A program made the translations under genes and the position numbers. The notes under the pieces were generated by a model. The model was not told where the DNA came from and did no database searches. It saw nothing but the letters and a program-made list of their open reading frames with translations. A stretch of 64,000 nucleotides of DNA, from contig CM055889.1 in assembly GCA_029582165.1 (NCBI GenBank), positions 12,592,841-12,656,840 of the forward strand, in the 5' to 3' direction. Shown piece by piece: positions 60,801 to 64,000 of the stretch. Source of the stretch: Portulaca oleracea (Eukaryota > Streptophyta > Magnoliopsida > Caryophyllales > Portulacaceae). The number at the start of each line of letters is the position of its first letter. Position 1 is the first letter of the stretch.

Positions 60801-63800
60801 GCTAAAAGTTGACAGATTATCGGCCTTTCTAACCGAATTTTACTAATTTACTGAATTTGATCAAATGATCAAATTTAACTGTAGTGAGCCTTTTGGTGTG
60901 AGTGATTGACATTTTTACCATAATTGGCGTCGGTCAATTATATGGTCCCCAACGATCGAATCTAAATTTTCATAAAAATTCGGTCTAACTCGATCTCGAA
61001 CGTCAAAACCCACGCACACCCCAAATTTTAATTCGGTCAAGACCGGAATAACCGAATTATACATTCAGTCAAAAAACCATTTTCGAAATGCGATTTTCAG
61101 ATTGGCCAAGTTTGATCATTTAAGTCTGTGAAATTTATGCCAGCAATTGACAAGACAATGTATAAAGATGAACAAATAAGAATAGTATTTACAAATCTAG
61201 ACTATGATATGAAAACTTAAAATAAGCATATATTTTTTTTCTATCAAAGTTATGAAAACAAATATTGTATGAAATGGATTAAGGTATATACCAATACAAA
61301 ATTAAAAAAATTATAACAAATAATAAAAGAGAAAATGAAACTGAAAAAAAAATAAAAAGAATGCAAAAAAAAACAACACGTGAAATGGAGAAGAGAAAAA
61401 GAGTGAAAACAATTAAAAGATAATTGAAATGTCTATATATGTCGCGATAAATGTTATCGAATAAAAAGAATTAAGAGCTCAAAATTCATGTTTGATTTTT
61501 TTTAATCAATACTATGGTATTACAATGTTTCATGTCAAACCGATAAAGTTGAATTTTGCCTTAAATTTCAGTATATAAACACAATACAACTCGATATGCA
61601 TATAGTTAAGACATCAATGGGTATATGGATACCCATGAGTAATGGATACCCACACCTAATTAGAGTTAATTACATTTACCATACCTGATTATGTGGTAAT
61701 AATTTTTGCACACCCGACATTTGAGAAATAATTTTCATCCTACCTGACATTTAAGTGGTCATAAATTTAAAGCCCCTCAGGTATGTTATAATTGATTTTT
61801 TATTGACTTTTCCGGTGAACTGTAAAAAAATAAATATGAAGTGACCTTTATACCCTTGTTATTATTTCCTTTGACTTTCAATTAAATATGAAATGGCTTT
61901 TGTACCCTTAGTATTAATTGTTATGACATTTTAAAACCCAACCACTCCACTAATTCATCTGATTCCTCTCCTCGGTCCCCCCTCCCATACAGAAAATGAA
62001 AATCTAACCCCTCCCAAACCACCATATCTGTCTTCTACTCTCCAACATAGTCTTTTCCTTCTCAAATTAAAGGACAACATCATAATTTCACATAGTGATA
62101 TAGGGGTATTATTGTATTTTTCCATTTCCGATGATAAGTTACCGGATTCTAACACTAAGAATCACTTTCACTAAATGTCAGGTAGGGTGAAAAATATTTC
62201 CCAAATGTCGGGTATGCAAAAATTATTACCGCATATGCCAGGTAGGGTAAATATAATTAACTCCACCAAATTATGGGTAATCCATATCCATCCTACCCAT
62301 TACCCATCTCTAATGGGTTTTACCCACCTATTATGGGTGGGTAAGGGTGGATACTCAATATATGGGTATCAATTCCCACACCTAGGGTTTGTTATTTTCC
62401 ATGCATCAATTCAATATTAATTATACTCTTTCATATCTAAATTTTTTTGGTTGGGTCTTTGGATTTGTGTATAAAGAGTTAATTTTTTAATGCAAGAGAG
62501 CTTTGGCCGTGATTTATAATGGATCTCCGGAAGGGCGAAATAACTGATGAGGGGGATAGTGTGCTAGACAAGGATCAACAAAATTGCTTGAGCTCTCAAA
62601 TTTCATCATTCCTTGTCTTCAACTCAGATACCCGTTTTCCTTTTTTTTTACTTCTCTATGGATTTATTAACTATTAGTCATTGTTCTTGCTTATCATTTT
62701 GGGTCATTGTTTTCATATGTTGACTATGGATATGTTGTGCTAGAGTTTCACAATTTATATATAATTTGCTTGAAAAGTATAAGCTGGGAATATCATAAAT
62801 CGAGGCATTAATTTTTTTTTTTTTCCGTAAAATGGAGTAGTATACTTGCTTACTAGCACCTTGATTGTATGGAGGAGGAAAGAAGTGGATGTGCAAGAGA
62901 GAATGAAAGAGTTGAGGAGTAGAGAAAGATAAATTAAAAGAAAAAACAAGGACATTTTTATCTTATCATGCAACTTCATCGGATTCCGATTAAAATTGGT
63001 CACATTGTCCCCTCCCAGACAGCTTTTAGACATATAGAGAGACTTGCAGTAGAATTTTAAAAAAAAATGTTGTCCCTGTCAAGGTTTTAATTATAAGAGC
63101 AAAATTGATCAGCGGAAGCGAAAAATAAGATGACTACTGGATATCGAGAAAAAATAAATGCAAGAATAAAGGGTACAAGGATTTAACGTGGAAACCCAAA
63201 TCGGGACAAAAATCACGGGCGGCACAAGCAAAAACGAATTCACTATTGGTAGAGAGTACAACGAACGATCTCCTCTCGATATCCAACAAAGAGAGTATTA
63301 TAAAGATCTCAAACACCGAAAGAGATCCACCCGAAAGAGACACATGCTCTTAGTCAACAAAACTCTCAACAAAACCTCTCTCACCATTGGGAATACGAAA
63401 TTTCAGAATATCAGAATACACCTCCTCCCACAGGAGGTGCCCCAAACTTGGCCACACCAAACAAGGCGAACTAGACCCACTATTTATAGGGAAAACTCCC
63501 TATAAACCTACCTCGACTCCCACTCCAATTAGATTTAGAATCTAATACAATTAGGAAACCTAACATAATAAGAAAACCTAAATAATATCCTAATACAATT
63601 AGGAAACAAATAATTATGAGATAGACTAGGTGATTTTAGGACACTTTCCTAACAGTCCTCACAGTCAGTATTTAAAAATATTAGTCACCTTCCAACAATT
63701 TTTTGATAACGTTGGCAATGTAAAAATTATGCACCATAAGTATCTTCTCTCTTATGTATATGACACAGATTTGTTTTAGCAGGTTTGGCAAGCATCTATG

Positions 63801-64000
63801 GCGGAGCTCCTAGGGACAGCCACCTTGGTATTCATGCTAGACACAGTGGTGATCTCGTCCCTGGAAACCGAGACCAAGACACCAAACGTAGTCATCGCAT
63901 GTTTCGTGTCTCTAGTAGTGACAATCCTGTTGCTAGCCACCATCCCTATCTCAGGCGGCCACATCAACCCAATCATAAGCTTCTCAGCCGCCCTGGTGGG
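57879..64000 (+). CDS. XIP-type aquaporin (X intrinsic protein), exons 1 and 2, truncated by the window edge
   Basis: Exon 1 (57879-58007) encodes a 43-residue acidic N-terminus ending HSLAFHEILSLE before a GT donor; exon 2 starts at 63783 after a ttttagcag acceptor and continues in phase 0 as VWQASMAELLGTATLVFMLD, the first membrane helix, then SSLETETKTPN, a second helix and SGGHINPIISFSAALV up to the edge. The first NPA box is NPI, a substitution typical of the XIP subfamily, as is the E-T-K-T-P-N loop. XIPs sit in the plasma membrane and pass glycerol, urea, hydrogen peroxide or boron, with variable water transport. The 5.8-kb intron 1 is packed with MITEs and a solo LTR. No break is visible in the coding parts. 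Confidence 0.9.
58144..58737. mobile_element. Inverted-repeat element in XIP intron 1, host of a nested MITE
   Basis: Arms at about 58144-58225 and 58655-58737 are inverted copies (aatatgtcaaacttttaact against agtttgacatatttt; tccaaactgactt against aagtcagtttgaa). The Tourist-like MITE at 58229 is inserted at the inner end of the left arm. Confidence 0.65.
58229..58485. mobile_element. Tourist-like MITE, 257 bp
   Basis: Ends gagagcgtttggt and accaaacgcaccc pair, and TAA flanks both sides (58226-58228, 58486-58488), as in PIF/Harbinger MITEs. The interior consists of repeated gggaaa/tttccc blocks. A truncated copy is at 52506-52667. Confidence 0.8.
59312..59697. mobile_element. Inverted-repeat MITE in XIP intron 1
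   Basis: tgataactatcttgac and aaccatcttgcat on the left pair with atgcaagatggtt and gtcaagatgtttatca on the right. The interior is AT-rich. Ends approximate. Confidence 0.6.
59700..61652. other. XIP intron 1, no gene
   Basis: AT-rich intron DNA. ctacctccgtcccataatag (about 60497) is an isolated Stowaway-type left end. 60700-61100 holds diverged copies of a gaccgaattt/aaattcggtc phrase. Confidence 0.45.
61663..62263. mobile_element. MULE-type MITE, 601 bp, in XIP intron 1
   Basis: TIRs of about 100 bp: gagttaattacatttacc and ggtaataatttttgca on the left, tgcaaaaattattacc and ggtaaatataattaactc on the right. The flanks cacctaatta (61653-61662) and caccaaatta (62264-62273) form a 10-bp duplication with one mismatch, pointing to a Mutator-like origin. 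It lies in a tract of gggtatccat-like repeats. The frame at 61955-62155 is not supported. Confidence 0.78.
62264..63071. other. XIP intron 1, no gene
   Basis: tacccat/atgggta repeats at 62275-62390, then AT-rich intron. A 43-codon frame at 62519 was considered as an alternative first exon and rejected. Confidence 0.5.
63077..63654 (-). mobile_element. Solo LTR (Copia-like), 578 bp, in XIP intron 1
   Basis: Starts TGTCAAGG, ends TCCTAACA; flanks gtccc (63072-63076) and gtcct (63655-63659) form a 5-bp duplication with one mismatch. It matches the LTR at 20895 over most of its length (gtggaaacccaaatcggg, actatttataggg, aatacaattaggaaac) with about 100 bp that the other copy lacks. It is antisense to the XIP gene and ends 128 bp before exon 2. 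Confidence 0.82.

Noticed and set aside
62519..62650. Possible alternative XIP first exon (frame starting MDLRKGEITDEG)
   Set aside because: No good splice donor. The exon at 57879-58007 has a donor in the right phase and ends with residues that continue smoothly into exon 2.

Overview
The window is nuclear DNA of a flowering plant, very probably a eudicot. It is AT-rich, has GT-AG introns with long poly-pyrimidine tracts, and carries a XIP aquaporin, a neprosin-family protein gene, an ATL-like RING-H2 gene and a dense load of plant transposon families (Athila-type Ty3/Gypsy, Ty1/Copia, L1-type LINE with RNase H, PIF/Harbinger, hAT, MITEs, TRIM). XIP aquaporins are known from many eudicots and are absent from Brassicaceae and monocots. 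I cannot fix the family. No rRNA, tRNA or CRISPR feature was found.

Host genes are few: (1) a two-exon gene for a small secreted or membrane RING-H2 protein (5013-6143, +); (2) a seven-exon neprosin/DUF239 gene (18878-21620, -) with a complete reading frame; (3) the 5' part of a XIP aquaporin (exon 1 at 57879-58007, exon 2 from 63783 to the window edge, +) with a 5.8-kb first intron. A frameshifted GRF-type zinc-finger gene (466-1013, -) and the tail of a basic protein (2-118, +) at the left edge may belong to a MULE. A stretch at 6400-6655 resembles the 3' flank of the neprosin gene and looks like the remnant of a second copy.

The rest is nested transposons. 1.6-4.5 kb: inverted-repeat elements, including a MULE-type MITE with a 9-bp target duplication. 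7.0-7.6 kb: a MITE embedded in (TA)n. 9.5-17.9 kb: a decayed L1 LINE split by a 4575-bp Harbinger element with a TTA duplication. 21.9-23.5 kb: two inverted-repeat elements and microsatellites. 23.6-41.2 kb: a Copia relic split by an internally deleted hAT (8-bp duplication) and by a 13.4-kb Athila-type element (5-bp duplication AGGCA). That Athila element carries its gag-protease block inverted relative to pol. 42.5 kb: a complete 252-bp TRIM. 43.1 kb: a Stowaway-like MITE. 44.9-51.1 kb: a reverse-strand Copia whose gag is split by a 1.5-kb DNA element made largely of about 41 copies of a 22-bp unit. 52.5-55.8 kb: fold-back elements and MITEs separated by (TA)n tracts. 56.3 kb onward: a solo LTR upstream of the XIP gene, then several MITEs and another solo LTR inside its first intron.

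The most unusual pattern is that three separate DNA elements (49.1-50.6, 52.8-53.7 and 55.0-55.8 kb) contain internal arrays with a period near 22 bp and an ATGAACAT/ATGAGCAT-like core. The second is the internal inversion in the Athila element, whose breakpoints fall in a 14-bp inverted repeat. Boundaries were read by eye, and those backed by target duplications are the firmest.
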